Made by a program: the position numbers and the translations under genes. Shown here piece after piece: positions 29,449-40,320 of a stretch of 64,000 nt of DNA (position 1 is the stretch's first letter; each line of letters opens with the position of its first letter). This stretch comes from Pseudomonas sp. BN102 (GTDB taxonomy: Bacteria > Pseudomonadota > Gammaproteobacteria > Pseudomonadales > Pseudomonadaceae). Location: positions 300,204 through 364,203 of the forward strand of contig NZ_SSON01000077.1 in NCBI RefSeq assembly GCF_029871245.1, read 5' to 3'. Under the pieces are notes generated by a model. The model did no database searches. It was not told where the DNA came from and worked only from the letters and a program-made list of their open reading frames with translations.

Positions 29449-30654
29449 TTACTTCAGTTCACTCGAGCTCTTGCCGAGCAGCCGCCGCGCGACGATCAGC
29501 AGCTGGATCTGCTGGGTGCCCTCGAAGATGTCGAGAATTTTCGAATCCCGCGCCCATTTCTCCAGCAGCTCGTCCTCCCCGTAGCCCAGCGCGCCCGCCA
29601 GTTCCACGCACTTCAGGGTGATCTCGTTGGCCACCCGACCGGCCTTGGCCTTGGCGATGGAGGCCTCTCTGGAGTTGGGCAGGCGATTGTCTGCCATCCA
29701 GGCCGCCTTGAGGGTCAGCAGGCGCGCGGCCTCCCATTCGGCCTCCAGGCGGTAGAGCGTGGCCTCGGCATGGCTGACGCTGAGCAGCGGGCTGCGGTAG
29801 TCGAACTTGCAGCCAGCCTTCTCCAGCAGCTCGCGGGTGCGGTCCAGCGCGGCCTTGGCCACGCCCACCGCCATCCCGGCCACCAGCGGGCGGGTGTTGT
29901 CGAAGGTCTCCATGACCCCGGCGAAGCCCCTCTGCACATCGACCTCGGCATCGCCCAGAAGATTCGTGGCCGGCACCCGGCAATCGTTGAAGTTGATCGA
30001 CGCGGTATCCGAGGCCTTGATGCCGAGCTTCCTCTCCAGGCGCGTCACGGTCATGCCCGGCGTGCCCTTTTCCACCACGAAGGACTTGATGGCTGCCCGG
30101 CCCAGGCCGCGATCCAGGGTGGCCCAGACCACCACCGCATCGGCGCGCGCGCCGGAAGTGACGAAGATTTTCTCGCCATTGAGGACGTAGTGTTCGCCAT
30201 CCTTGATGGCCGTGGTGCGGATCGCCGCCGAATCCGAACCGCAACCCGGCTCGGTGATGGCCATGGCCGCCCAGGTGCCTTTGAAACGTTCGAGCTGTTC
30301 CTCGTTAGCCACGGCGGCGATGGCGGCATTGCCCAGCCCCTGGCGCGGCATGGCCAGCAGCAGGCCGACATCGCCCCAGCAGAGCTCCATCACCCCCAGC
30401 AGCGCGGACAGGTTGCCACCATTGCGCACGCCCGCCTCCGTCGCTGCACTGCGCTTGCTGGCGGAACCGGCGCCGACGGATTCCGGGGAGCCGGCGTTCA
30501 TCCCATCCAGCAACGCCGCCAACAGGTCCAGCTCGCGTGGATAGGCATGTTCGGCCTTGTCGTACTTGCGTGACAGGGGACGGAAGTACTGGGCCGCCAC
30601 TTGCTGGGCCTGGTTGCCCAGGGCGCGGAATTTCTGCGGGATTTCCAGGTTCAT
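29449..30654 (-). CDS. Acyl-CoA dehydrogenase (catalytic-type subunit)
   Basis: A 401-residue ACAD. The FAD-binding segment MAITEPGCGSDS, the ITSGARAD-like segment and the C-terminal DIFEGTQQIQ are present; Glu378 in the last is the catalytic base position of medium/short-chain ACADs. The start codon is 10 bp after the stop of the upstream ACAD homologue, and its Shine-Dalgarno GAGGAG overlaps that stop, so the pair is co-translated. The acyl substrate is unknown. Confidence 0.88.
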   Translation of the reverse strand: MNLEIPQKFRALGNQAQQVAAQYFRPLSRKYDKAEHAYPRELDLLAALLDGMNAGSPESVGAGSASKRSAATEAGVRNGGNLSALLGVMELCWGDVGLLLAMPRQGLGNAAIAAVANEEQLERFKGTWAAMAITEPGCGSDSAAIRTTAIKDGEHYVLNGEKIFVTSGARADAVVVWATLDRGLGRAAIKSFVVEKGTPGMTVTRLERKLGIKASDTASINFNDCRVPATNLLGDAEVDVQRGFAGVMETFDNTRPLVAGMAVGVAKAALDRTRELLEKAGCKFDYRSPLLSVSHAEATLYRLEAEWEAARLLTLKAAWMADNRLPNSREASIAKAKAGRVANEITLKCVELAGALGYGEDELLEKWARDSKILDIFEGTQQIQLLIVARRLLGKSSSELK

Positions 30655-30664
30655 GTGGCTCTCC

Positions 30665-31945
30665 TCATAGGTGCAGACCGCCGCTCATCACGGCGATGGC
30701 GCGCAAGTCGCGGTACCAGCGCTCGGCCGGGTGCTCCTGGGTGAAACCGTGGCCGCCAAGCAGTTGCACCGCATCGGTCCCGATCTTCATGGCCTTTTCG
30801 GCGCAGAGCAGGCGGGCCAGGTAGGCCTCGCGGCGGAACGCCTCGCCGCGGTCCGCGCGGGCACAGGCACGCCAGACAATCAGGCGTATGGCGTCCAGTT
30901 CGATGGCCATGTCCGCGATCATGAAGGCCACCCCCTGGCGGTGGCTGATGGGCTCGCCGAAGGCCGTGCGTTCGTTGCAATAGCCGACCACGTAGTCCAG
31001 CGCGGCCTGGGCGGTGCCGAGGGACAGGGCGCACCAGGCCAGGTGGCCAAGGTCGAGGAAGGCCTGGTAATCGAAACCGACGCCGTCCAGGCGATTTTCC
31101 ACGGGCACTTTCACACCCTTCAGCCTGACCCGCGCCGTGCCGCAGGCCTTCAGGCCCATGGCCGGCTCCGGGCGCAACTGCAGCCCCTTGCTGCCGGCTT
31201 CTACCATGAACAGCGCCGGTCCGCTGCCAGTCTCGGCGGCCACTATCAGACGGCTGGCCTCCACCCCGTCCAGGACCAGGCATTTCTCGCCGCTCAGCAG
31301 GTAGTGCCGGCCCTTGCGCCGCGCGCGGGTCGCCAGCCGCAGGGGATCGAAGAGCAGCGCCGGCTCGCTCACCGCTATCGCCGTGCGTGGCGCCGGCTGC
31401 GCGGCGACGAAGGCCGGCAGCCAGGCGGCCTGCTGCTCGGGCGAGGCCCAACGGCGAATGCAGTTGGCGGCCGAAAGTGGCGCCAGCAGTACCGCGGCCA
31501 GGCTCAGGTCGCCCTTGGCCAAGGCCTCGGCCATCAGGGCATTGGTCAGGATGGTGCGTTCACCGGCCAGACCGCCCAGCGCCTCGCCGACGCCATAGTG
31601 CGCCAGGCCCAGCTCATGGGCCTGGTTGAACAGACCGGCGGGCAGCGCGGCGCGGGCATCGGCATCATGGGCGGCCGGGCGCAGGGTCTGAAGGGCGAAA
31701 GCGTCCAGCATGTCCACCAGCATGCGCTGCTCGTCGGACAGCGACAGGTCGAACAACTCATCCGCACTCGCCTGCCGCGGCGCCTTGCGCGCCCGCCGAG
31801 CTGCCAGCAGGAAGCCGACACGGGTTCCGCGATAGAGCAGCTTTTCGAAGGCCTTGCGCAGCTTCAGGCGATCGGGCCAGTCGGCCTGGGCCACGCGATT
31901 CAGCACGGCCAGGGCGCGACCCTGGGTATTGGGATTCATCGGCAT
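30665..31945 (-). CDS. Acyl-CoA dehydrogenase homologue lacking the catalytic Glu
   Basis: A 426-residue ACAD-fold protein with an N-terminal extension of about 60 residues rich in Arg and Lys. It retains the LGGHGFTQEHPAERWYRDLR segment, but the next residues are AIAVMSGGLHL, and Ser421 falls where the catalytic Glu (EGT) should be. The SEPALLFDP segment also departs from the usual TEPxxGSD flavin motif. It may be a non-catalytic partner of the neighbouring ACAD. The start is ATG 31945; ATG 31939 is possible. Confidence 0.8.
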   Translation of the reverse strand: MPMNPNTQGRALAVLNRVAQADWPDRLKLRKAFEKLLYRGTRVGFLLAARRARKAPRQASADELFDLSLSDEQRMLVDMLDAFALQTLRPAAHDADARAALPAGLFNQAHELGLAHYGVGEALGGLAGERTILTNALMAEALAKGDLSLAAVLLAPLSAANCIRRWASPEQQAAWLPAFVAAQPAPRTAIAVSEPALLFDPLRLATRARRKGRHYLLSGEKCLVLDGVEASRLIVAAETGSGPALFMVEAGSKGLQLRPEPAMGLKACGTARVRLKGVKVPVENRLDGVGFDYQAFLDLGHLAWCALSLGTAQAALDYVVGYCNERTAFGEPISHRQGVAFMIADMAIELDAIRLIVWRACARADRGEAFRREAYLARLLCAEKAMKIGTDAVQLLGGHGFTQEHPAERWYRDLRAIAVMSGGLHL

Positions 31946-32019
31946 CGCACTCCATGCAGGATGAGGATGCCGCGATGATGGGCGTCGCCGGCCCGGACGC
32001 CTATGACCGGGCCGACGCA

Positions 32020-32044
32020 GGCCACTGGCAGAGCGGCCAGTGGC
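32020..32044 (-). terminator. Strong hairpin just after hldE
   Basis: Ten-bp perfect arms GGCCACTGGC/GCCAGTGGCC with a 5-nt loop, starting 6 bp past the stop codon. No U-run follows, so termination is uncertain. Confidence 0.45.
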
Positions 32045-32050
32045 CAGGGG

Positions 32051-33472
32051 TCACTTGCTGCGGATCTTCTCGACTATCGCGGTGGTGGAGCTGTTCTCCA
32101 CCAGGCCGAGCACCCTCACTTCGCCGCCGTAGGCACGGACGATGTCGGCGCCGACCACCTGGTCGATACCGTAATCGCCACCCTTGACCAGCACGTCGGG
32201 TTTGACCTCGGCGAGCAGGCGCTCGGGGGTGTCCTCGGCGAAGCTGACGACCCAGTCCACTGCCCCCAGTCCGGCCAGCACGGCCATGCGCCGCTCGACG
32301 CTGTTGATCGGACGGCCCGGCCCCTTGAGGCGGCTGACCGAAGCATCGTCGTTGACTGCCAGCACCAGGCGGTCGCCCTGGGCACGCGCCTGTTCCAAGT
32401 AGGTCACGTGGCCAGCATGGAGGATGTCGAAGCAGCCGTTGGTGAAGACGATCTTCTCGCCGTGGGCTCGGGCGTCGTCTATGGCCAGCAGCAGCTGGTC
32501 CAGACTCAGCACCCCGCGCTCGGAGCCCTGCTCGCGCTGCACCGCGCGGCGCAGCTCCGGGGCGCTGATGGCGGCGGTACCCAGCTTGCCGACCACGATG
32601 CCGGCAGCGAGGTTGGCCAGGGCCACGGCCTGGGGCAGTTCCTCGCCCGCGGCCAGGGCGGCGGCCAGGGTGGAGATCACGGTATCGCCAGCGCCGGTGA
32701 CGTCGAACACTTCACGGGCGCGGGCCGGCAGATGAAGGGCGTGGTGACCGGGGCGCAGCAGCGTCATACCGTGCTCGCCGCGGGTTACCAGCAGGGCGCC
32801 CAGTTCCAGCTCCTGCATCAGCGCTGCACCCTTGGCGACCAGCTCGGCTTCGTCCAGGCAGCGGCCGACGATGGTTTCGAACTCACTGAGATTCGGGGTG
32901 ATCAGGCTGGCGCCGCGATAGATGCTGAAGTCCCTGCCCTTGGGGTCGGCCAGCACCGGCACGCCATTGCGGCGGGCGGCCTGGATCAGCACCTGGTGGT
33001 TCTTCAGGGCGCCTTTGCCGTAATCGGAAAGCACCAGCACCTTGGCCTGCGGCAGCAAGCGCTCGACTTCCGCGGCGAGGGCCTCGGCGTTAGTGTCGAA
33101 GGCTTCCTCGAAGTCCATGCGTAGCAACTGCTGGTGACGGCTCATGACCCGCAGTTTGACGATGGTCGGCTGTTGGTTCAGACGCTGGAAGTGCACGTCG
33201 ACACCCGCGGCGTTGAGGCTGTCGGTGAGGCTGTCTGCCGCCTCGTCGATACCGGTGATGCCCACCAGCATGGCCGGCGCACCCAGGGCGGCGATGTTCA
33301 GCGCAACGTTGGCCGCGCCGCCGGGGCGGTCCTCGATCTGATCGACCTTGACCACGGGTACTGGCGCCTCGGGGGAAATGCGCGAGGTACCGCCATGCCA
33401 GTAACGGTCGAGCATGACGTCGCCCACCACCAGAACGGGGGCCTGATCGAATCGGGGCATGGACAGCTTCAT
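32051..33472 (-). CDS. hldE: Bifunctional heptose-7-phosphate kinase / heptose-1-phosphate adenylyltransferase
   Basis: Makes ADP-heptose for the LPS inner core used by WaaC and WaaF. The 473-residue protein has a PfkB-type kinase domain (about 1-315; [12 protein letters not shown] near the start and [11 protein letters not shown] as the catalytic motif). A nucleotidyltransferase domain follows, with [13 protein letters not shown]. Start ATG 33472 has GGAG 6 bp upstream; an in-frame ATG six codons earlier is less likely. Confidence 0.97.
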   Translation of the reverse strand: MKLSMPRFDQAPVLVVGDVMLDRYWHGGTSRISPEAPVPVVKVDQIEDRPGGAANVALNIAALGAPAMLVGITGIDEAADSLTDSLNAAGVDVHFQRLNQQPTIVKLRVMSRHQQLLRMDFEEAFDTNAEALAAEVERLLPQAKVLVLSDYGKGALKNHQVLIQAARRNGVPVLADPKGRDFSIYRGASLITPNLSEFETIVGRCLDEAELVAKGAALMQELELGALLVTRGEHGMTLLRPGHHALHLPARAREVFDVTGAGDTVISTLAAALAAGEELPQAVALANLAAGIVVGKLGTAAISAPELRRAVQREQGSERGVLSLDQLLLAIDDARAHGEKIVFTNGCFDILHAGHVTYLEQARAQGDRLVLAVNDDASVSRLKGPGRPINSVERRMAVLAGLGAVDWVVSFAEDTPERLLAEVKPDVLVKGGDYGIDQVVGADIVRAYGGEVRVLGLVENSSTTAIVEKIRSK

Positions 33473-33535
33473 GGAGTCTCCGGACGTCAAAAACGGCGCG
33501 GATCATAACATAGCAGCTCAGCGCTCCCGAGACTC

Positions 33536-34954
33536 TCAATCGGGCTGCGTACGCACCCAGAACAGCTCATGGCGGCGCACCGCCTTGCGAAAAAAATCGT
33601 CCTGACCGACCTCTGGCCAACGTCTACCTGCCAGGACCCATTGGATCGCCCGACGCAGGCGATTCTTCAGCGGCAGAGGCGTCTGCAGGTCATGCTGCAT
33701 GGCCAGGGCCTGGGCCTTGTCGAGGCGCACTGCACCGTCCAGCACGGGACTCCACAAACCATCGGTCGGCAAGGGCTGCATACAGGGCGGCAGGGCGATG
33801 CCATTGCCGGCCGGGCCCATGGGCCAGCGGTCGTTGTCGTACAGGTGATTGGCATAGAGCAGCTGAATGTGAGGGCGCCAGCCGCTCGCCGCCACGGCCT
33901 GGTCCAGGACCTTGCTCGCATGGAGATGGTCGGGATGGGGGTCGAGCTGCGGATGCGGCAGGACCACCACTTCGGGACGGAAGCGCCTGAGCAGCGCAGC
34001 CAGGTCAGCTACCAGGTTGTTCCAGCTCGGCACGCCGTCGATATCGCCGGGCAGCACCAGCGGGTTGAAGCGACGAACGCTGCGGATATCCGACTCGCCC
34101 GACTCCATCGAACCGAATGCCTTCGCCGGATCAGCAGCCATGGAAGCCAGCCGCATGCAGTAGTACCCAAGCTGCACACAGCGAGTCGCCGGGACACCAC
34201 CCCAGAGCGGTACGGCCAGGCTGCTCCAGCTGCGTAGCCGGCCCTTGAGACGCGCGGCCGCAGCCTTGTCCAGACCCATGCGGCGGTAGCTCTGCGCGTC
34301 GATCTCACCCTGGGTCAGAGTGACTATGCTGGCCTCGGCGCTACGGCTGTACAGGCCGAAAGCGGCCAGTTCGGCATCATCCGCGTGCGGTGCCAGGAGC
34401 ATTACGCGTCGCTTGCCGTAATCCGGATTGCTGAAGGCGTGGAGGGTCGCCGCCCCCGAGAGGCGGCAGAATCGGCCGAGCAGCTGCAGATTCCCGGTGC
34501 GCAGCGACGGCAACAGGCCCGACAGGTTCAGGTAGCGCCGCCCCCGAACGCCGCGTTCGAAGTCCTGGCGATCGGCCAGCTCGCCGTCCCGGATCAGGAC
34601 GTGGGGGTCCAGCCAGCGACCGAGCCAGGTGCTGCGGATATCCAGCTCGAGGATCAGGGTATCCGCAGCGGTGGGCAACTGCCCCGCATCCAGGCCCAGT
34701 CCCTGCCCGTCGATCCGCGCCGGCAGCGCGACGGCCGTTTCCGGGAAGCGGTAGCGGTAGTCCTCTCGCGGGGAATAGAACAGGTGGTCGGCAAACCAGG
34801 CCTCATGGGCGATCCAGGCCAGCACCAGGAGAACCGGCAGGCTGTTCCAGGAGCCGAACCAGTCGAGGGCCGCCAGTACCAGCAATGCCGCGACCATGAA
34901 CAGGCGCTTGCTGCGCCGGTGCCGGCGCAACAACTGCTGCTTGCGTGTTTCCAT
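33536..34954 (-). CDS. dnpA: PIG-L family deacetylase DnpA, membrane anchored
   Basis: A 472-residue protein with two N-terminal membrane segments (about 17-49). The PIG-L de-N-acetylase motif LLAPHADDAEL places His190, Asp192 and Asp193 at the metal site, and HPHPDHLHAS gives the later histidines. In P. aeruginosa the homologue DnpA lies in the LPS core cluster and influences fluoroquinolone persistence; the in vivo substrate is thought to be an envelope amino sugar (inference). It starts 4 bp after the mig-14 stop. Confidence 0.85.
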   Translation of the reverse strand: METRKQQLLRRHRRSKRLFMVAALLVLAALDWFGSWNSLPVLLVLAWIAHEAWFADHLFYSPREDYRYRFPETAVALPARIDGQGLGLDAGQLPTAADTLILELDIRSTWLGRWLDPHVLIRDGELADRQDFERGVRGRRYLNLSGLLPSLRTGNLQLLGRFCRLSGAATLHAFSNPDYGKRRVMLLAPHADDAELAAFGLYSRSAEASIVTLTQGEIDAQSYRRMGLDKAAAARLKGRLRSWSSLAVPLWGGVPATRCVQLGYYCMRLASMAADPAKAFGSMESGESDIRSVRRFNPLVLPGDIDGVPSWNNLVADLAALLRRFRPEVVVLPHPQLDPHPDHLHASKVLDQAVAASGWRPHIQLLYANHLYDNDRWPMGPAGNGIALPPCMQPLPTDGLWSPVLDGAVRLDKAQALAMQHDLQTPLPLKNRLRRAIQWVLAGRRWPEVGQDDFFRKAVRRHELFWVRTQPD

Positions 34955-34958
34955 TCAC

Positions 34959-35855
34959 TCACACCTGAAAGGCGGCAACCCTGTTGCACCAACGATCCTT
35001 GTATTCGCGATCGGCCCGCCCGAAGGAGTAGCGCAGGGCCTTGCCCCGGGAGCGGGCATCTTCCCAGGCGGCCTGGGTATTGATGTAACTGAGGACGCTG
35101 CCTGGACTGAGGTGCTGGTAAGCGGGGTCGACGCCACCATTGACGTACTCGAAACTCAGCCAGTCTGGCGATTCGACCCTGAACAGAACCTGAACGGCGG
35201 CCGGGCTGCCTTCGACCATCAGCAGGGAGCCGCTTAGAAACTCGCGTAACAGGCCGAAAACATCGGCCAGACGCTCCTTGCCGGGGACCTCGAAGCCCCA
35301 GCGACGCTCGAACAGTTCGGTGTAGATGGCGGCGAACTCGCCGGGACTGAAGTCATGCACCGGGTGCACGACACCGCCGGCCTCCTCGAACAGCCGCTGT
35401 TCGCGCCGCTGGTTGTAGCGGAATTTCTTCGACAACTCTTCCGGCGCACGGGCCAGTGCCAGTTGTTCCTTTTTCAGGCGCAAGCCGCTACAGCCGCGGA
35501 GGTTCAGTTCGGACAGGTAGTCGCCACGGTGGCGCAACTGGGCACGGGCGCCCGGCGCCACCGGCAGTATGACCTCGGCATTGCCCAGGTCGAAGAGGTT
35601 GCGCTGCCCCCGCCGCTTCAGTACGCGACGAGACAGGGCCAGATGGCTTCCCCAGGTGGGAATGGCGGCCACGAGCTGGTCGTCGACTCGCCGGCCAAGG
35701 TAGCGCACCGGTATCCCTGCCAGTGCCGAAAGGCGCTCGACGACCAGCGGATGGGTGATGACACTGCCGCCGTAGCGTTGCCAGGTTTCCCGGTAGGAGG
35801 CCGCCTCCAGCAGCCCCCACCCGCGTTCCCGATAAAGCCTGAATCTATTGAGCAA
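34959..35855 (-). CDS. mig-14: Mig-14 family protein (antimicrobial-peptide tolerance, GNAT-like fold)
   Basis: A 298-residue protein with two acetyltransferase-like halves; LSKKFRYNQRREQR and SPGSVLSYINTQAAWE are family hallmarks. Mig-14 of Salmonella and Pseudomonas supports resistance to cationic peptides at the inner membrane. I prefer a TTG start at 35855 because it has GGAG 7 bp upstream and gives the expected N terminus LNRFRLYRERGWG; an in-frame GTG at 35873 is the alternative. It is followed by dnpA after 3 bp and lies 65 bp after msbA. Confidence 0.85.
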   Translation of the reverse strand: MLNRFRLYRERGWGLLEAASYRETWQRYGGSVITHPLVVERLSALAGIPVRYLGRRVDDQLVAAIPTWGSHLALSRRVLKRRGQRNLFDLGNAEVILPVAPGARAQLRHRGDYLSELNLRGCSGLRLKKEQLALARAPEELSKKFRYNQRREQRLFEEAGGVVHPVHDFSPGEFAAIYTELFERRWGFEVPGKERLADVFGLLREFLSGSLLMVEGSPAAVQVLFRVESPDWLSFEYVNGGVDPAYQHLSPGSVLSYINTQAAWEDARSRGKALRYSFGRADREYKDRWCNRVAAFQV

Positions 35856-35920
35856 ATCCCTTCTCCGTCGCACCAGGGCGCGACACCTCCATCAAGCTCC
35901 AGAGGTTCCGTCGACCTCCG

Positions 35921-37723
<1,803 letters not shown>

Positions 37724-37830
37724 AGGACTCGGATGCTCGAAAAAGAGCGCGAGTGTAACACAGGGCCCATTTTGCCCATTCCTCACTGCGAGCTGGGGTA
37801 AGATACGCGGCCACCATTCGAGGCCCATTG

Positions 37831-38481
37831 ATGCAAGCCCTGGATCACGCGACTTACCTGAAGTTAAGCGCCGGCGCCCACGTACTGGAACGCGACAGGT
37901 ACGGAGCGAAAGTGCTGCGCCTGGCTGACGGGAGCTTTCTAAAGCTGTTCCGGCGCAAACGCCTACTATCCTCTGCCATGCTTTACCCCTACGCGCAGCG
38001 GTTTGCCGACAATGCCCGCCTGCTCAGTGAGCGGCGGATCCCCTGTCCGAACATTCTCGGCGTCTATCGTGTCGGCAGCCTGGCCAGGGATGTCGTGCAC
38101 TATGAGCCGTTGCCGGGAGATACGCTGCGACAGATCTACAAAGCCCGCGGGGAAGCTGCTGCCTGTGTGCTCCATGCGCAGCTCGGCGAGTTCGTTGCCA
38201 CCCTTCACGACCAAGGCATCTATTTCCGCTCCCTTCACCTCGGCAACGTCGTCCTGACGCCGGAAAACAACTTGGGCCTGATTGACATCGCAGATCTCAA
38301 GGGGCATTCCACTCCCCTGGGCAAAAGCAAACGCTTACGTAATTTCCGACATCTCCTGCGTTACGGTGATGACCGCGCCTGGCTTCTTTCCAGCGACAAT
38401 CAGGTTTTTTTTGAAGCCTACCTGGCCAGTACCAACCTTACTGTCACCAACCAGTTTGCCCTTCGACTGAAATCGCTATGA
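37831..38481 (+). CDS. Kinase-fold LPS-region protein with altered catalytic loop
   Basis: A 216-residue protein with the aminoglycoside-phosphotransferase/Kdo-kinase fold. The loop expected as HRDLHLGN reads FRSLHLGN (Phe132-Arg133-Ser134...Asn139), so the catalytic Asp is Ser134. The metal-binding Asp152 (LIDIAD) is kept. Relatives are annotated as 'toluene tolerance' or PA4998-like proteins. ATG 37831 has GAGG upstream; the stop overlaps the waaL start by 4 bp. A binding or regulatory role for O-antigen ligation is possible but unproven. Confidence 0.7.
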   Translation: MQALDHATYLKLSAGAHVLERDRYGAKVLRLADGSFLKLFRRKRLLSSAMLYPYAQRFADNARLLSERRIPCPNILGVYRVGSLARDVVHYEPLPGDTLRQIYKARGEAAACVLHAQLGEFVATLHDQGIYFRSLHLGNVVLTPENNLGLIDIADLKGHSTPLGKSKRLRNFRHLLRYGDDRAWLLSSDNQVFFEAYLASTNLTVTNQFALRLKSL

Positions 38482-39707
38482 CCACCCTCCACCAAAAATC
38501 CGACTCCGCACCGAACAGCGCCTCCAGGCGTATGGAGACTATATCGGACTGGCTTGTCAGAAATGTCCTGCCGGTCGGCTGGGTCGCCCTCCTCACCGGT
38601 ATGTTCTGGATTGGAGACCGGACCTTCTACCACAAGCTCTACTACGTGTTCCTGGCAACTCCCACCCTGCTGGCGGTCTTGCTACGCCCCACGTGCCTGA
38701 GGTCGTTGTTAACCTCGCCGCTTGTGGCCGTCTTCGCCCTGTTCAGCCTCTACACCCTCACCACCCTGGCCTGGTCGAGCACTGACGACCCTTTCAGCTC
38801 ACTGGCCAAGAGGCCGCTCTATGTACTCATGCTGTTCTTCTCCGCCGGCCTGCTGGCCCTGAAGGCACCTGGCAGACTAAAGATCAGCCTACAAGGCAGC
38901 GCGCTGATCGCAAGTCTGGCAGGACTGGCATCCCTTGGCCTTTATCTGTATGAGGGGAGCCCGGATCGCCTGACGGGCTACGGCGCTCTCTATAACCCGC
39001 TCCTCAGCTCCCACGTGTACGGAGCCTTCATGGCGCTCTGGGCGGCGAACTGGTTCCTTGGTAAAAGCCCCTACTCTCCTATGCCCCTGATTTCTCTGGC
39101 GGTCCTCGGGACACTCATCATCGCAACGGGCTCACGCACACCTCTTGTCGCGCTTGCCGTAGCCTGCGCATGGCTGGCGCTAGCCAACTGGAACAGACGG
39201 AGCCTGTTGATACTGGCCGCCACCATTCTGACGGGCATTCTGCTGGTGATTGTCGACCCCGGAGTGCTGACCTCCCGCGGGCTCTCGTTGCGCCCGGAAA
39301 TCTGGGCCAATACCTGGCTGCAGATTCTCGACGCCCCTTGGCTCGGGCACGGTTACGATGCTCCGATGAAGATCTGGATAACGGCAATGGACTACGCGAT
39401 GGCCGATCCTCACAACATGCTACTGGCCGTTCTGTACTACTGCGGCGCGGTCGGTCTGGCGCTCTGGGTGCTGCTCTATGTCGTGGCCTTGCTGTTCGCC
39501 TGGCGCAATCGCAAGGACCCTCTGACCATGATCGCCTCGACGCTCCTGGTGTTCGGCCTCGTCGCCAGCATGACCGAAGGGGGCTCCTTCCTCTCTCGCC
39601 CGAAAGAGCATTGGTTCCTGATCTGGATTCCCATGGCCTTGTTGTTTGCCGCCGAAATGTTGCACAAGAGCAAGGAACGCATGCATGCACTTACTGAAAA
39701 AGTTTGA
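38478..39707 (+). CDS. waaL: O-antigen ligase WaaL
   Basis: Joins undecaprenol-linked O-antigen to the outer core at the periplasmic face. The 409-residue protein has about 10-12 hydrophobic segments and a large periplasmic loop before PHNMLLAVLYYCGAVG, the usual His-containing loop of the Wzy_C/WaaL family. It overlaps the previous gene by 4 bp and the next by 23 bp. Confidence 0.88.
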   Translation: MTTLHQKSDSAPNSASRRMETISDWLVRNVLPVGWVALLTGMFWIGDRTFYHKLYYVFLATPTLLAVLLRPTCLRSLLTSPLVAVFALFSLYTLTTLAWSSTDDPFSSLAKRPLYVLMLFFSAGLLALKAPGRLKISLQGSALIASLAGLASLGLYLYEGSPDRLTGYGALYNPLLSSHVYGAFMALWAANWFLGKSPYSPMPLISLAVLGTLIIATGSRTPLVALAVACAWLALANWNRRSLLILAATILTGILLVIVDPGVLTSRGLSLRPEIWANTWLQILDAPWLGHGYDAPMKIWITAMDYAMADPHNMLLAVLYYCGAVGLALWVLLYVVALLFAWRNRKDPLTMIASTLLVFGLVASMTEGGSFLSRPKEHWFLIWIPMALLFAAEMLHKSKERMHALTEKV

Positions 39708-40320
39708 GCAGAGGCTGCGAAAGGCCTGGAAGCGTTGGCGCGGAATTCCCGACCTGCCTCGCTTCTATCGTCCCCAAGACCGATTTCGTAAACGCTATCC
39801 GGACTACCAGATCGGCCTGGGCACTTATGGGATGCCTGTAGTCCACGACTGGAATGAAGGTAGCACCCTGCAGATCGGCAGCTACTGCTCCATGGCCGAC
39901 AACGTGCAGATTTTCCTCGGCGGCCACCACCGAATCGACTGGGTCAGTAGCTATCCTTTTCCCGAGTATCTTCCTGAGGCTGCCCATATCAAGGGCTTCG
40001 GCGGCACCCGCGGGAACGTCGTCATAGGCAGCGACGTCTGGCTCTGCTCCAACTGCACTATCCTGTCCGGCGTGAACATAGGCCACGGTGCAGTGGTCGC
40101 TTCCGGCGCAGTGGTCAGCCGAGATGTTCCCGCCTATTCAGTTGTGGCAGGGAACCCCGCTCAGCACATCCGCTGGCGCTTCGATGAGGAAACTCGCAAC
40201 GAGCTCCTCAAATCGGCATGGTGGGAATGGCCTGAGGAGGAAATCAGGAGGATCGTCGGCAAGCTCTGCTGCGACGATCTCGGAGCATTCCTCGCCTACG
40301 CTCGCTCACGCCGACAGTAG
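39685..40320 (+). CDS. CatB/Vat-type hexapeptide O-acetyltransferase
   Basis: A 211-residue left-handed beta-helix acetyltransferase. It has a hexapeptide core (VVIGSDVWLCSNCTILSGV, then GHGAVVASGAVVSRD), the catalytic-type His in LGGHHRIDW, and the C-terminal AGNPAQHIRWRF. Such enzymes acetylate sugars or antibiotics; next to waaL a role on LPS or O-antigen is more likely. ATG 39685 (AAGGA 8 bp upstream) is chosen over a GTG-like frame opening at 39646. I do not recall this gene at this spot in PAO1, so it may be species specific. Confidence 0.8.
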   Translation: MHLLKKFEQRLRKAWKRWRGIPDLPRFYRPQDRFRKRYPDYQIGLGTYGMPVVHDWNEGSTLQIGSYCSMADNVQIFLGGHHRIDWVSSYPFPEYLPEAAHIKGFGGTRGNVVIGSDVWLCSNCTILSGVNIGHGAVVASGAVVSRDVPAYSVVAGNPAQHIRWRFDEETRNELLKSAWWEWPEEEIRRIVGKLCCDDLGAFLAYARSRRQ

